DNA of 64,000 nucleotides, from NCBI GenBank assembly GCA_016710525.1, contig JADJVQ010000031.1, forward strand, positions 1-64,000. Direction: 5' to 3'. Source of the stretch: Burkholderiaceae bacterium (lineage in GTDB: Bacteria > Pseudomonadota > Gammaproteobacteria > Burkholderiales > Burkholderiaceae_E). Positions 8,573 through 17,476 of this stretch are shown here, in pieces (the first letter of the stretch is position 1; every line of letters begins with the position of its first letter). Position numbers and translations under genes: made by a program. The notes under the pieces are model-generated. The model had not been told where the DNA came from. It saw nothing but the letters and a program-made list of their open reading frames with translations, and searched no databases.

Positions 8573-9580
8573 TCAGCGGAGCGTGGGGTCGAGCCGGTCG
8601 CGCAGCCAATCGCCGACCAGGCTCACCGAAAAGGTCGTCAGCACGATCACCGCGCTGGGGGCCAGCAGGATCCAGGGCGCCGACTGCAGGTATTCCCGGC
8701 CGTAGCCCACCATGTTGCCCAGGCTGGTCATCGGCGGCTGTACGCCCAGCCCCAGGAACGACAGGCCCGACTCCAGCAGAATCACTTCGGGAAAGGTCAG
8801 CGTGACGCTGACGATCAGCGTGCTGGCGATGTTGGGCAGCACATGGACGGCATACACGCGCATCGGCGATGCGCCGATCTCGTTGGCGGCTGCGGCATAA
8901 CCCTGCTCGTTGGCGGCGACGGTCAGGCCGCGCGCAATGCGCGCCGAGCGTTCCCAGCCATAGCAGCCCATCAGGGCAATGAACAGCGTCAGGGTGTTGC
9001 CGAAGAAGGCGAGCACCGCCAGCGCGATGATCATGAAGGGCATCGATGCCTGGAAGTCGACCAGCGTGAGCACGACCTGCTCGACCCAGCCGCGGAAATG
9101 CGCCGCGATGAAGCCGAGCGACACACCGATCGTCGCCGACAGGACGGTGCTCACGAACGCGACCAGCAGGCTGATTCGAACGGAAATGACCAGCCGCGAC
9201 AGCACATCGCGGCCGAGTTCATCGGTGCCCAGCCAATGCGCCGGCGACCCGCCCATGAAGACGGGCGGCGCCAGCCGGGCGGACAGATCGAGCTTGCTGT
9301 AGCCATAGGGCGCCAGCAGGTCCGCGAACAGGGCCACCGCCAGGATGGCGAAGATCCAGCCGATCGCCACCATCACGAGCACCGGATAGTCCGAGAGCAG
9401 GCGCTGGAGACGTCGGCGCCGGTCGGTCGTTTCCTCGACCTGCCGGTCGATCGTATCCTCGAACCGCCGGTCGATCGTTTCCTCAACCCGCCGGTCGTTC
9501 GTCTTGTCGACCTGCCGGTCGGCCGATCCGTGGCCGGCATCGTCCGTATTTGCCGCTGCGAGCAGTGTCGCGTCGCTCAT
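8573..9580 (-). CDS. Opp/Dpp-type ABC transporter permease (OppC/DppC-like)
   Basis: Inner-membrane permease, 335 residues, of the peptide/nickel transporter family. The core reads WLGTDELGRDVLSRLVISVRISL, and the cytoplasmic EAA-type loop reads ANEQGYAAAANEIGASPMRVY..HVLPNI. It starts one base after the preceding permease gene. Unusual: before the first membrane segment there is an extended charged N-terminus of about 60 residues containing tandem 8-residue repeats of the type VEETIDRR, encoded by a 24-base direct repeat. With its neighbours it forms an importer likely serving the hydrolase downstream. Confidence 0.9.
   Translation of the reverse strand: MSDATLLAAANTDDAGHGSADRQVDKTNDRRVEETIDRRFEDTIDRQVEETTDRRRRLQRLLSDYPVLVMVAIGWIFAILAVALFADLLAPYGYSKLDLSARLAPPVFMGGSPAHWLGTDELGRDVLSRLVISVRISLLVAFVSTVLSATIGVSLGFIAAHFRGWVEQVVLTLVDFQASMPFMIIALAVLAFFGNTLTLFIALMGCYGWERSARIARGLTVAANEQGYAAAANEIGASPMRVYAVHVLPNIASTLIVSVTLTFPEVILLESGLSFLGLGVQPPMTSLGNMVGYGREYLQSAPWILLAPSAVIVLTTFSVSLVGDWLRDRLDPTLR
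9421..9529. repeat. 24-bp tandem repeat, 4.5 copies, inside the permease gene
   Basis: Units start at 9421, 9445, 9469, 9493 and 9517 (the last partial). Each begins GGTCG and has the core TCGTTTCCTC or a close variant, ending in GCC. The period is 24, a multiple of three, so the reading frame is kept and the repeat encodes 8-residue units in the N-terminal tail of the permease. Confidence 0.85.
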
Positions 9581-9581
9581 C

Positions 9582-10520
9582 TCAGGCTCCTGCCCGGCGA
9601 GATTGGCCGGCGCGCAAGCGCGGGTCGATCAGTCCATACAAGGCGTCGACCAGCAGGTTGGCGCTCACCATGGTTGCGGCGACCAGCAGCAGCAGGCATT
9701 GCACGACCGCGAGATCGCGATTGGCGACTGCCGATACCAGCAGCCGTCCGGCGCCGGGCCAGGAATACACACTCTCCACCACCACCGCGCCCGCGATCAG
9801 GCTGCCGACCATGAAGCCCACGACCGTCACCGTGGGAATGGCCGCATTGGGCAAGGCGTGGCCTCGTACCACACGACGCCACAACAGGCCCTTGGCCGAG
9901 GCGGTCCGGATATACGGCTGACCCATCACCTCCAGCATCGCCGAGCGGGTGAACCGCGCAAGGACCGCGGCGCCGCCCAGGCTCAGGGTCACGATCGGCA
10001 GGATCGCGTGCTGCCAGGTGAGGTTGCCGCCGCTGGGCAGCCAGCCCAGGCCGACCGCGAAGATCAGCACCAGCACGAGCCCGAGCACGAAGCTGGGGAT
10101 GGTGTAGCCGGCAACCGAGAGGCTCATCACCAGCCGGTCGGCCAGCGAATTGCGATGCAGCGCCGCGAAGACTCCGGCCGGAATGCCGATCAGCAGCTTG
10201 AGCGCGAAGGCCGGCAGCGTGATGGCCAGCGTGGCTGGAATCCGTTCGATCACCAGATCCATCGCGGGGCTGCTGTCGCGCATCGACTGGCCGAAGTTGC
10301 CCTGCAGCAGGTTCATGAAGAACCCCAGGTACTGCTTCCAAAGTGGGGCGTCGAGCCCCCAGCCACGGCGAAAGGCTTCCAGGGCTTCCGGCGGCGCATC
10401 CGGCGACATGATCAGCATCGCCGGATCGCCCGACAGGCGCAGGATCACGAATGCGAAGCTGAGCACCAGGAAGATCGTGATCAGCGCCCGCAGCAGGCGT
10501 GTCGCGAAGTAGCTCAGCAT
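9582..10520 (-). CDS. Opp/Dpp-type ABC transporter permease (OppB/DppB-like)
   Basis: Inner-membrane permease of 312 residues, starting MLSYFATRLLRALITIFLVLSFAFVILRLSGDPA, the usual OppB/DppB N-terminal membrane segment with the conserved R-LSGDP motif. Later come the EAA-type loop (ASAKGLLWRRVVRGHALPNA) and five further hydrophobic segments. ATG 10520 overlaps the end of the upstream ATPase by a few bases, and the next permease starts one base after the stop. A longer frame upstream of 10520 lies inside the ATPase gene and is rejected. Confidence 0.9.
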   Translation of the reverse strand: MLSYFATRLLRALITIFLVLSFAFVILRLSGDPAMLIMSPDAPPEALEAFRRGWGLDAPLWKQYLGFFMNLLQGNFGQSMRDSSPAMDLVIERIPATLAITLPAFALKLLIGIPAGVFAALHRNSLADRLVMSLSVAGYTIPSFVLGLVLVLIFAVGLGWLPSGGNLTWQHAILPIVTLSLGGAAVLARFTRSAMLEVMGQPYIRTASAKGLLWRRVVRGHALPNAAIPTVTVVGFMVGSLIAGAVVVESVYSWPGAGRLLVSAVANRDLAVVQCLLLLVAATMVSANLLVDALYGLIDPRLRAGQSRRAGA

Positions 10521-11518
10521 GGCGTTGCTTCCGTGGTGTCGGCGGCGACGGGCGTCAGCAGATGGCAGGCGGCCCGGCGCCCGCCGCCGATCTGGGCGAG
10601 CTCCGGCCGGCGCTCGCGGCACACGGCCATGGCCTGCGCGCAGCGCGGATGGAACGCGCAGCCATCGGGCACATCGGTTGGACTGGGCGGATCGCCCTCG
10701 AGCACGATCCGGCGCATGCCGTCGCGGCGCCACGGCGACGGGATCGCCGAGACCAGTGCCTGCGTGTAGGGGTGGGCGGGCCGATGGAACAGATCGTCCG
10801 GGCCACCCTGCTCGACGATGCGCCCGAGGTACATCACGGCCACTTCGTCGCTCACCTGCCGCACCACCTTGAGGTCATGGCTGATGAACAGGAACGCCAC
10901 ACCGAAGCGCGCCTGCACGTCGAGCAGCAGATTGATCACCTGGGCCTGGATCGAGACATCGAGCGCCGAGATCGGCTCGTCGCAGACCAGCAGGCTGGGC
11001 TGCAGGATCAGTGCGCGCGCCAGCACCACGCGCTGACGCTGTCCGCCGGACAGTTCGTGCGGATAGCGTTCGAACAGATGCGGGGTAAGCCCCACCGATG
11101 CCATCAGGTCGCGGGCCCGCTCGAGCCGCTCGGGCGCGCTGCCCTGGCCGAACACCAGCAGCGGCTCGGCCACCTGGGTCACCACCGGCAGGCGCCGGTC
11201 CAACGCGCTCATCGGGTCCTGGTAGACCATCTGCATGCGCCGTCGCAGTGCCCGCCAGGCGGGTCCGCGGCGCGCCGGCACCGGTTCCCCTTCGAAGCGG
11301 ACCGCGCCGCTGGTCGGGGCCATCAGGCCCAGGACCAGGCGAGCGGTGGTGGACTTGCCACAACCGGATTCGCCGACCAGGCCCAGCGTTTTTCCCGCCG
11401 GCAATGCGAATGACACGCCATCGACCGCCCGCAGCAGACCCGGACGGCCGAACAGGCCTCCCGGTAGGCGCAGCGGAAAGTGCCGTGTCAGCGCCGTGGT
11501 CTCCAGGAGCGCGTTCAT
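10514..11518 (-). CDS. Opp/Dpp-type ABC transporter ATP-binding protein (OppF/DppF-like)
   Basis: ATPase of 334 residues. Walker A is GESGCGKSTTARLVLGL, the signature SGGQRQRVVLARAL, Walker B LLVCDEPISALDVSIQAQ and the H-loop ISHDLKVV. The C-terminal oligopeptide-transporter domain contains CAFHPRCAQAMAVCRERRP (cysteines of the OppD/F Fe-S-like motif). The start at ATG 11518 (MNALLETTALTRHFPL) overlaps the stop of the preceding ATPase as ATGA, suggesting translational coupling. Confidence 0.92.
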   Translation of the reverse strand: MNALLETTALTRHFPLRLPGGLFGRPGLLRAVDGVSFALPAGKTLGLVGESGCGKSTTARLVLGLMAPTSGAVRFEGEPVPARRGPAWRALRRRMQMVYQDPMSALDRRLPVVTQVAEPLLVFGQGSAPERLERARDLMASVGLTPHLFERYPHELSGGQRQRVVLARALILQPSLLVCDEPISALDVSIQAQVINLLLDVQARFGVAFLFISHDLKVVRQVSDEVAVMYLGRIVEQGGPDDLFHRPAHPYTQALVSAIPSPWRRDGMRRIVLEGDPPSPTDVPDGCAFHPRCAQAMAVCRERRPELAQIGGGRRAACHLLTPVAADTTEATPC

Positions 11519-12609
11519 GCGTCCCGCGCGCGCAGGCACGCCACCTGATGATTCGTCCCGACCGATACCGCGCGTGGCGTGGCGACCGAGCAGTCCGGCT
11601 CGACCGCGGTGCAGCGGGGCGCAAAACTGCAGCCGGCCGGCAGGCGTCCGGGCTCGGGTACGCTGCCGGCGATCGCGACCAGCGGGCGGCGCGGGCCGAT
11701 GTGATCGGGCATGGCCGCCAGCAAACCCCGGGTGTACGGGTGACGCGGGCGATCGAAGAGCTGGTGCGCCGGAGCCTGCTCGACCATTCGGCCCGCGTAC
11801 ATCACGGTGACACGGTCGCAGATTTCGGCGATCACCCCGAGGTCGTGCGAGATCAGCGCCAGCGCCATGCCGCTGTCGCGGCGGATCTCGCGCAGCAGAT
11901 CGAGGATCTGCGCCTGGATGGTCGCATCCAGCGCGGTTGTCGGTTCGTCAGCCACCAGCATGTCGGGCTCGCCGGCCAGCGCCATGGCGATCATCACCCG
12001 CTGGTTCATGCCACCCGACAGTTCGTGCGGATACGCATCGAGCCGGTTGGCCGCGCTCGGGATATGCACCCGATCGAGCAGTCGCACGGCCTGCGCGCGA
12101 GCCGCCTGGGCGCCAAGGCCCCGATGCAAGGAGATCGACTCGATGAGCTGCCGGCCGATCCGCTGGACCGGATTGAGCGAGGACACGGGATCCTGGAAGA
12201 TCATCGCGATGCGCTTGCCCCGGATCGGCGCGAGCGCGTCGCCGCTCAAGTCGTGGATCGGCCGCCCCTCCAGCAGCACACGGCCCTCGACCTTCGCCCG
12301 GGCCCCCAGCAGTCCCAGCACAGCCAGCCAGGTGACGCTCTTGCCGCAGCCCGATTCGCCGACGATGCCCACGGTCTCGCCCCGGTCGATCTGAAGATCG
12401 ATCCCATGCAGCACGGGCACCAGCCGGCGGCCATCGTCGAAGGCAACCTTCAGCCCCTGGATGCTGACCAGCGGTTGCGCCCGTGCGAGCAGGCTCACGG
12501 TGCGGGCGGCCACGGCCTCGCCCCTGGGCGCCACGGCCTCGCCCGTGGGCACCGCGCCCTCGGAGCCCTGCGCCCGTGCGTGGGCCGCATCGAGCAGGCG
12601 GGCCGTCAT
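11515..12609 (-). CDS. Opp/Dpp-type ABC transporter ATP-binding protein (OppD/DppD-like)
   Basis: ATPase of 364 residues. Walker A is GESGCGKSVTWLAVLGLL, the signature SGGMNQRVMIAMALA, Walker B MLVADEPTTALDATIQAQ and the H-loop ISHDLGVI. The C-terminal motif is CSFAPRCTAVEPDC. The ATG at 12609 overlaps the binding-protein stop (ATGA). In the same frame, open sequence runs on into the binding-protein gene and would give a 936-residue fusion. This arises only because the binding-protein gene has a frame break, so the fusion is not accepted. The first 40 residues include a Gly/Ala/Val-rich stretch with repeated GEAVAP-like units, not part of the ATPase domain. Confidence 0.9.
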   Translation of the reverse strand: MTARLLDAAHARAQGSEGAVPTGEAVAPRGEAVAARTVSLLARAQPLVSIQGLKVAFDDGRRLVPVLHGIDLQIDRGETVGIVGESGCGKSVTWLAVLGLLGARAKVEGRVLLEGRPIHDLSGDALAPIRGKRIAMIFQDPVSSLNPVQRIGRQLIESISLHRGLGAQAARAQAVRLLDRVHIPSAANRLDAYPHELSGGMNQRVMIAMALAGEPDMLVADEPTTALDATIQAQILDLLREIRRDSGMALALISHDLGVIAEICDRVTVMYAGRMVEQAPAHQLFDRPRHPYTRGLLAAMPDHIGPRRPLVAIAGSVPEPGRLPAGCSFAPRCTAVEPDCSVATPRAVSVGTNHQVACLRARDA

Positions 12610-14262
12610 TTTTGCGGGTAGCGCAGGTTGGATGCCCGAAAATCCATCGCGAAGGTCGGCGACCACTTCCAGGCGATGTCCTTGCGCTTGCCGTAGAAGA
12701 CCACGTTGCGGTGCAAGACGGTGTAGGCGGGGTCCTCGCGCTCGGCGATTTCGAGCATGCGCCGGAAACGCGCGACCGCGATTGGCCATGTTGGTCGAGG
12801 TCTCGAGCAGACCGGACAGCGTATTGAACTCGTTGTTGCTCCATTCACCGGACTGCTGCTGCTGGCCGTTGGGGCCGTGCTGATTGACGATCGAACTGAC
12901 CGGGTCGTTGAACGGCGCCGAATTGGACCAGTCCCGCACGGCCCGCGGGCTGTTGCGATCGAAGATCTGCTGCCAGTTTTCCTTCATCTGCATGTCGACG
13001 TTCAGGCCGACCGCGCGCCACATCTCGGCCAGCACCTGGGCGGTCTGAACCTGGTTGGTGTAGTAGTTGTTGAGGACCCGGAACGGGATCGGCTGGCCCT
13101 TGTAGCCGGCTTCCTTGATCAGCCGCATGGCCAGTGCCGGGTCGTACTTCGGAACCGTCCAGTCCTTCTGGAACATGCCGGCGTAGTACTCCCATTGCAG
13201 GCCCGCCGGTACGCTGGTGCGATTGCCCCACAGGGACTTGACGATCGCATCGCGGTCGATCGCATGGGCCATGGCCAGCCGGATGCGGGGGTCCGCCAGC
13301 TGCGGATGCGACTTGTCGAACACGATCAGGCGATGGTTCAGCACCGGTCCGCCGACCACCTCGAAGCGGGGGTTGGCCTCGATGGTCTTGATCTGGTCGG
13401 GCGGAATGTCGGTGACGAAGTCATACTCGCCAGTCAGCAGGCCGTTGACCCGGCCCGGCACTTCGGGCACCACCTGATAGCGGATCTCCCGCACATTGGG
13501 CCGACCGCCGTAGTAGTCGTCATGGGCCACGAGCACCAGCAGGTTGTCCGGCCGGAACTCCTTGATCTTGAACGGGCCTGCGCTCACCGGATTGCGCGCC
13601 CAGCTTGCCCAGTCCTTGGCGGCCAGATAGGCGCGCTTCGAGATGATCTCCGAACCCGAGCGGGCAAGGCGGCCTTCCATCGTCACATCGGGCACCGCGT
13701 TGATGAAGCGCACCGTGTACTTGTCGATGATCTTCACTTCCTCCAGCGACGGCCACAGTCGGCGCGCGATCGCGGGCACCTCGGGGGGCGGCGTGGGGCC
13801 GAGCACCTTGGTGGCGTTGGTGAACAGGGCCTTGCCGTCGGCCGCGCGCGCGGTGGCCGGCGCATCCCCGACCCGAAAAGGCTTGGTGGTGCCGAACATG
13901 TGTTCGGGCCCGAAGGTGAAGGCGACGTCGTCGGCGGTGACCTCATCTCCGTTGTGAAAGCGGGCGCCCTTGCGCAGCTTCAGTTCGACGGTGCGCTCGT
14001 CGATCCGCTTCCAGGCCGTGGCGAGGCCCGGCATCGGTGCGAGGTCGCCCTGGCGGTCCAGTTCGATCAGCGGCGAGAAGATCATCGGGAAGCTGCGCGA
14101 ACCGACGTTGCTCTGCTCGCGCAGCGCCGTCAGCGTTCCCGAGGTGGATACCTGCTGAACCGCCACCCTGACCACCGGACGGGGGTCGGTCTGGGCCGCG
14201 AGCGGCCAGGCGATCGTGCACAGCGCGACGAGGCTCGCGCAGCTTTGAATCCAGCTCTTCAT
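12606..14262 (-). CDS. ABC transporter solute-binding protein, family 5 (one frame break)
   Basis: Periplasmic receptor of the peptide/nickel family. The N-terminus has a signal peptide (MKSWIQSCASLVALC..AWPLAAQ, cleavage after AAQ). The mature part has MPGLATAWKRIDERTVELKLRKGARFHNGDEVTADDVAFTF, typical of family 5. The first part reads in one frame to about 12790 (EFNTLSGLLETSTN); the last 80 residues (ARFRRMLEIAEREDPAYTVLHRNVVFYGKRKDIAWKW) are in another, so there is one break. About 552 residues in total. It is first in a six-gene operon: receptor, two ATPases, two permeases, hydrolase. The ligand is not determinable; phosphonate or phosphate esters are inferred from the hydrolase. Confidence 0.88.
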
Positions 14263-14340
14263 GGTCGACCTCTTGCTGTCAGGATGGGCGGATGGTCCAC
14301 GCGCAACAAGTCGCGCCTGTGACATCGCGGCCCGGCCTGG

Positions 14341-14952
14341 CTAGCGGGTCATCGGCAGCGCGGCTCCCATCAGCGCGAACAGTCCGCCGCAGACGCGGTT
14401 GAAGCGCCGGCCAGCCCGTTCCAGACGGGGCCGCACGACATGCGCCAGCCGTGCCAGCAGGTACTCGAACACCGACTCGATCAGGGCGAAGGTCAGGGCC
14501 ATCACCACGAACTGACCGAACAGGCCGCGAGTCGGATCAATGAATTGCGGCAGGAACGCGCCGTAGAACAGCAGTGCCTTCGGGTTGGACACCGCCGACA
14601 GGAAGCCCTGGCGGAACATCGCTGAACCGGCCCGTGCCGGGGCATCGGCCACCGGGGTCAGGTGCAGGGCCGGGGCGCGCCACAGTTGAACCCCCAGCCA
14701 GATCAGATACGCGCCGCCGATCCATTTCAGCGCGATCAGCGCCTGCGTCGAGGCCCGCAGCAGCGTGCCGATGCCCAGCATCGACAGCGCGATCAGCAGG
14801 ATGAATCCCAGTGCCCCGCCGGCGATCGTGAACAGCGTGCGGGCGTGCCCGTAGCGGGCCCCATGGGTCAGCGCCAGCAGGCTGTTGGGGCCCGGGGTGA
14901 CCGACAGGCCGATCGAAGCGACGACGTAGAGCAGCCAGAGGTGCAGGGCCAT
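14341..14952 (-). CDS. LysE/RhtB-family exporter
   Basis: Inner-membrane amino-acid/metabolite exporter of 203 residues. The N-terminus LLYVVASIGLSVTPGPNSLLALTHGARYGH carries the family motif TPGPN. Six hydrophobic segments can be read, including GGALGFILLIALSMLGIG and ALIALKWIGGAYLIWLGVQLW, then GFLSAVSNPKALLFYGAFLPQF (NPK motif). ATG 14952 (MALHLWLL) is chosen over an upstream in-frame start whose 20 residues lack family character. Substrate unknown. Confidence 0.88.
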   Translation of the reverse strand: MALHLWLLYVVASIGLSVTPGPNSLLALTHGARYGHARTLFTIAGGALGFILLIALSMLGIGTLLRASTQALIALKWIGGAYLIWLGVQLWRAPALHLTPVADAPARAGSAMFRQGFLSAVSNPKALLFYGAFLPQFIDPTRGLFGQFVVMALTFALIESVFEYLLARLAHVVRPRLERAGRRFNRVCGGLFALMGAALPMTR

Positions 14953-15016
14953 GGGATGCGGCGGATAGAGAGGCCCGGGGGCACGCTGCGGTCGGCCGAA
15001 CGACCGCGCCACGCGC

Positions 15017-16003
15017 TCACTTCGGCTGGAAGCCGCTGGATTTGATGATCTTGGCCCAGGCTTGCGTGTAGGCGTGTTCGCGCTGCGCGAGCTGCTGCTG
15101 GGGCATGAAATTCACGGTGAGGCCCATCGCGGTCAGGCGTTCGCGCACGTCGGGCTGGCCGAGCACCTTGGCCAGCGCGTCCGAGAAGCGCTCGATGCTC
15201 GCCTTGGGCGTGCCGGCCGGCGCGAAAAACCCGTAGTAGGGGGTGTCTTCGAAGCCGGCCAGTCCCAGTTCGGACGACGAGGGCACATCGGGCAGAGCCG
15301 GCTGGCGGTTCTTGCCCAGCACCATCACCACCCGCAGCTTGCCGGCCTTGTGGTTCTCGATGAAGTCGGGCACCGAGGCCACGCCGGCGGGAATCTGATT
15401 GCCCATCATGTCGGCCATCATCGGGGCGCCGCCGCGGTACGGGGCGGCCGCCAGGTCGAGCTTGAAGGTCGAGCCGATGGTCTTGACCAGGAACTCCGGC
15501 GTCGAGGCCGGCGCCGGTATGCCCACCACGCCCTTGCCCGCCTGGCTCTTCACCCAGGCCAGGTACTCGTTGAAGCTGCGCGCCGGATTCCCGCCCGACA
15601 CCGCGAAGGCGTTGACGAAGGTGGCCAGTCCGGCCACGGGCACGAAATCGGTGGCCGGGTCATAGCCGGGATGAGCCATCACCAGCGGCAGGATCGAAAT
15701 GGTGTGGTCATGGGACAGGAACAGCGTGGTGCCGTCGGCGGGGGCCGCCTTCAGGGCTTGGGCGGCAATCTGGCCACCGGCGCCCGGGCGGTTCTCGACC
15801 ACCACGGCAGCGCCCAGTTCGTCCTTGAGCTTCTCGGCCAGGGTCCGGGCGATCAGGTCGGTGCCGCCGCCGGGAGGAAAGCCGACCAGCAGCCGGATCG
15901 GCTTGCCGGTCTGTGCGCTGGCCGAGCCTACGCTCAGGGCGGCTAACAGGGCGAGTGCACCACGGGAAAGGGACGTCACGAGGCGACGGCGAGTGGCGGT
16001 CAT
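15017..16003 (-). CDS. Bug/TctC-family tripartite tricarboxylate receptor
   Basis: Periplasmic solute receptor of 328 residues. Signal sequence ATRRRLVTSLSRGALALL..SVGSASA, then the Bug hallmark KPIRLLVGFPPGGGTDLIAR, VVVENRPGAGGQIAAQ, TLFLSHDHT and LPDVPSSSELG. ATG 16003 gives MTATRRRLV; the upstream in-frame extension is not signal-like. It follows a cupin and a dienelactone hydrolase on the same strand, so it may serve uptake of a carboxylated substrate for that pathway. No TctA/TctB membrane genes are nearby, as is usual for orphan Bug receptors. Confidence 0.9.
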   Translation of the reverse strand: MTATRRRLVTSLSRGALALLAALSVGSASAQTGKPIRLLVGFPPGGGTDLIARTLAEKLKDELGAAVVVENRPGAGGQIAAQALKAAPADGTTLFLSHDHTISILPLVMAHPGYDPATDFVPVAGLATFVNAFAVSGGNPARSFNEYLAWVKSQAGKGVVGIPAPASTPEFLVKTIGSTFKLDLAAAPYRGGAPMMADMMGNQIPAGVASVPDFIENHKAGKLRVVMVLGKNRQPALPDVPSSSELGLAGFEDTPYYGFFAPAGTPKASIERFSDALAKVLGQPDVRERLTAMGLTVNFMPQQQLAQREHAYTQAWAKIIKSSGFQPK

Positions 16004-16076
16004 GATGGGTTGATTGCTCCGAAGGAGGTTGGCCGAGGAGAAGGGCTGCGTGTGGATGGGCAGGAGCACGACCGCG

Positions 16077-16496
16077 TCATCGGGCCTTCAGGCGCGCGAG
16101 TTCTTCCCATCCCTTGTAGCTCTTCAGCCCATTTTCGTCGAAAAAAACCACCGGGCCATCGCAGATGAACAGGTATTCGGTGTCCTCCAGCGCGGTTGTT
16201 GCGCCGTGCAGCACGCCGTTGGGCTCGTAGTCGTAGTCGCCCGCTTCCAGCACCCCGTCGCGCACCTGCAGCCGGCCCTTGAGCACATAGGTGTGCGCCG
16301 CCGCCAGGTGCTTGTGGGGCGGGGCAACGTACCCCTTGTTCCAGCGGTACAGGGCCGCCCAGCGTCCGGACTCGGCGCCGGTCCACAGGACCTTGGTCCA
16401 GGCCATGCCGGGACTGGTCTCGATCCAGGGCTCGCTCGCGCGCACGATGGTGTCGGCCAGCTGGTCGTTGATGGGGCTGATGTTCTGTAGTGCCAT
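16077..16496 (-). CDS. Cupin, 2,4'-dihydroxyacetophenone dioxygenase-like
   Basis: Small cupin of 139 residues. Motif 1 is APPHKHLAAAHTYVLKGRLQVRDG, with metal-ligand histidines and the expected Tyr/Glu region; motif 2 is GDYDYEPNGVLHGATT. The closing segment FICDGPVVFFDENGLKSYKGWEELARL resembles the 2,4'-dihydroxyacetophenone dioxygenase-like family. It lies 35 bases downstream of the dienelactone hydrolase gene on the same strand. A ring- or C-C-cleaving oxygenase role is inferred from the family; substrate not known. Confidence 0.7.
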   Translation of the reverse strand: MALQNISPINDQLADTIVRASEPWIETSPGMAWTKVLWTGAESGRWAALYRWNKGYVAPPHKHLAAAHTYVLKGRLQVRDGVLEAGDYDYEPNGVLHGATTALEDTEYLFICDGPVVFFDENGLKSYKGWEELARLKAR

Positions 16497-16531
16497 GAGG
16501 AGGCTCCGGTTGTCGGTCGGGCAGGGGAGGC

Positions 16532-17275
16532 TTACGGGTTCAGGCGGCGCCGATACAGGGCGAACAGGCGTTCCCAGTGGCGTTCGGCCGCGGGTTGGTC
16601 GTAGCACCAGCGTTGCGGGAACGCGAAGCCATGATGCACGCCGGGATAGATTTCGAGTTCGCCGGGGCTGCCCGCCGCCGTGAACAGGCCCTGCAGTGCT
16701 TCGACCATGGGCGCCGGCGCGAGTTCGTCGTGTTCGGCGCAGCCGATGTAGAGCTCGCCGCGCGCCTTGGCCAGCGTGAGATGCGGGCTTTCGACGGCGT
16801 CGCTGACCAGCCAGGTGCCGTAGAACGACGCCGCTGCGGCGACCCGATCCGGGTAACGCGCGGCGGCGGCCAGCGCGTACGGGCCGCTCATGCAGTAGCC
16901 GTGGCATCCGACGGGGCCCCGGTCTGCCCAGCCCGAGGCGTCGACGAAGCGCAGCATCGCGGCAAAATCGTCCATCACCGGGGGAATGGTCATCTTGGTG
17001 CGGATGGCGCGCATCCGCGCCCACTCGGCGCTGTTCTTCTCGAGCACCTGCGGGCCGAACGTCGTGTCGCGCCCGGCGCGGTAGTACAGGTTGGGCAGCA
17101 GCACGGCATAGCCCACCGCAGCCAGCCGGCGCGCCATGTCGCGAAGCTCGTCGCGCACGCCCGGGGCATCCATCAGCAGGAACACGGCCGGGTGCGGTGC
17201 GCCGCGCTCGGGCCGGCAGATGAAGGTTGGCATCGCGCCGGCGGCAGTGGCGATATCCAGGGTTTCTTCGATCAT
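16532..17275 (-). CDS. Dienelactone hydrolase family protein
   Basis: Alpha/beta hydrolase of 247 residues. The nucleophile Cys is in GCHGYCMSGPYAL, the acid in GCAEHDELAP and the His in YPGVHHGFAFP. This Cys-Asp-His triad is that of dienelactone hydrolases, enzymes that open lactones in (chloro)aromatic catabolism. The N-terminal segment HPAVFLLMDAPGVRDELRDMARRLAAVGYAVLLPNLYYR is typical. First gene of a minus-strand group with the cupin and the Bug receptor, divergent from the thioesterase/OYE/sulfatase group. Confidence 0.9.
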   Translation of the reverse strand: MIEETLDIATAAGAMPTFICRPERGAPHPAVFLLMDAPGVRDELRDMARRLAAVGYAVLLPNLYYRAGRDTTFGPQVLEKNSAEWARMRAIRTKMTIPPVMDDFAAMLRFVDASGWADRGPVGCHGYCMSGPYALAAAARYPDRVAAAASFYGTWLVSDAVESPHLTLAKARGELYIGCAEHDELAPAPMVEALQGLFTAAGSPGELEIYPGVHHGFAFPQRWCYDQPAAERHWERLFALYRRRLNP

Positions 17276-17363
17276 CCGATGGGCTCCTCAGGGTGGTGCG
17301 TGGACCGAAACGCGTCGCGACATCTTGTCATGTAACGTCCCCTGCACAGGGAAGGGGCAGGTC

Positions 17364-17429
17364 TGAATCCGGACCCGGTACCGCATCGAATTTCGGACCC
17401 GATCGCGCAGCGAATTTCGGACCCGATCG
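17364..17429. repeat. Direct repeats in a divergent promoter interval
   Basis: The 19-base sequence starting CGAATTTCGGACC and ending GATCG occurs exactly at 17387-17405 and 17411-17429 (24-base period). A third, diverged copy (TGAATCCGGACCCGG) starts at 17364. The interval 17276-17476 separates two divergent catabolic groups, so these may be operator sites; no protein is predicted here. Confidence 0.6.
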
Positions 17430-17476
17430 TGTCGTCCCTGCCTGACAGCGTCCGCAATCCACGGTACAGAGTGCCC

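Noticed and set aside
11515..14325. A 936-residue open frame joining a solute-binding protein to an ABC ATPase.
   Set aside because: The true end of the binding protein lies in another frame and overlaps the ATPase ATG at 12609 (ATGA). The join results from one frame break near 12790.
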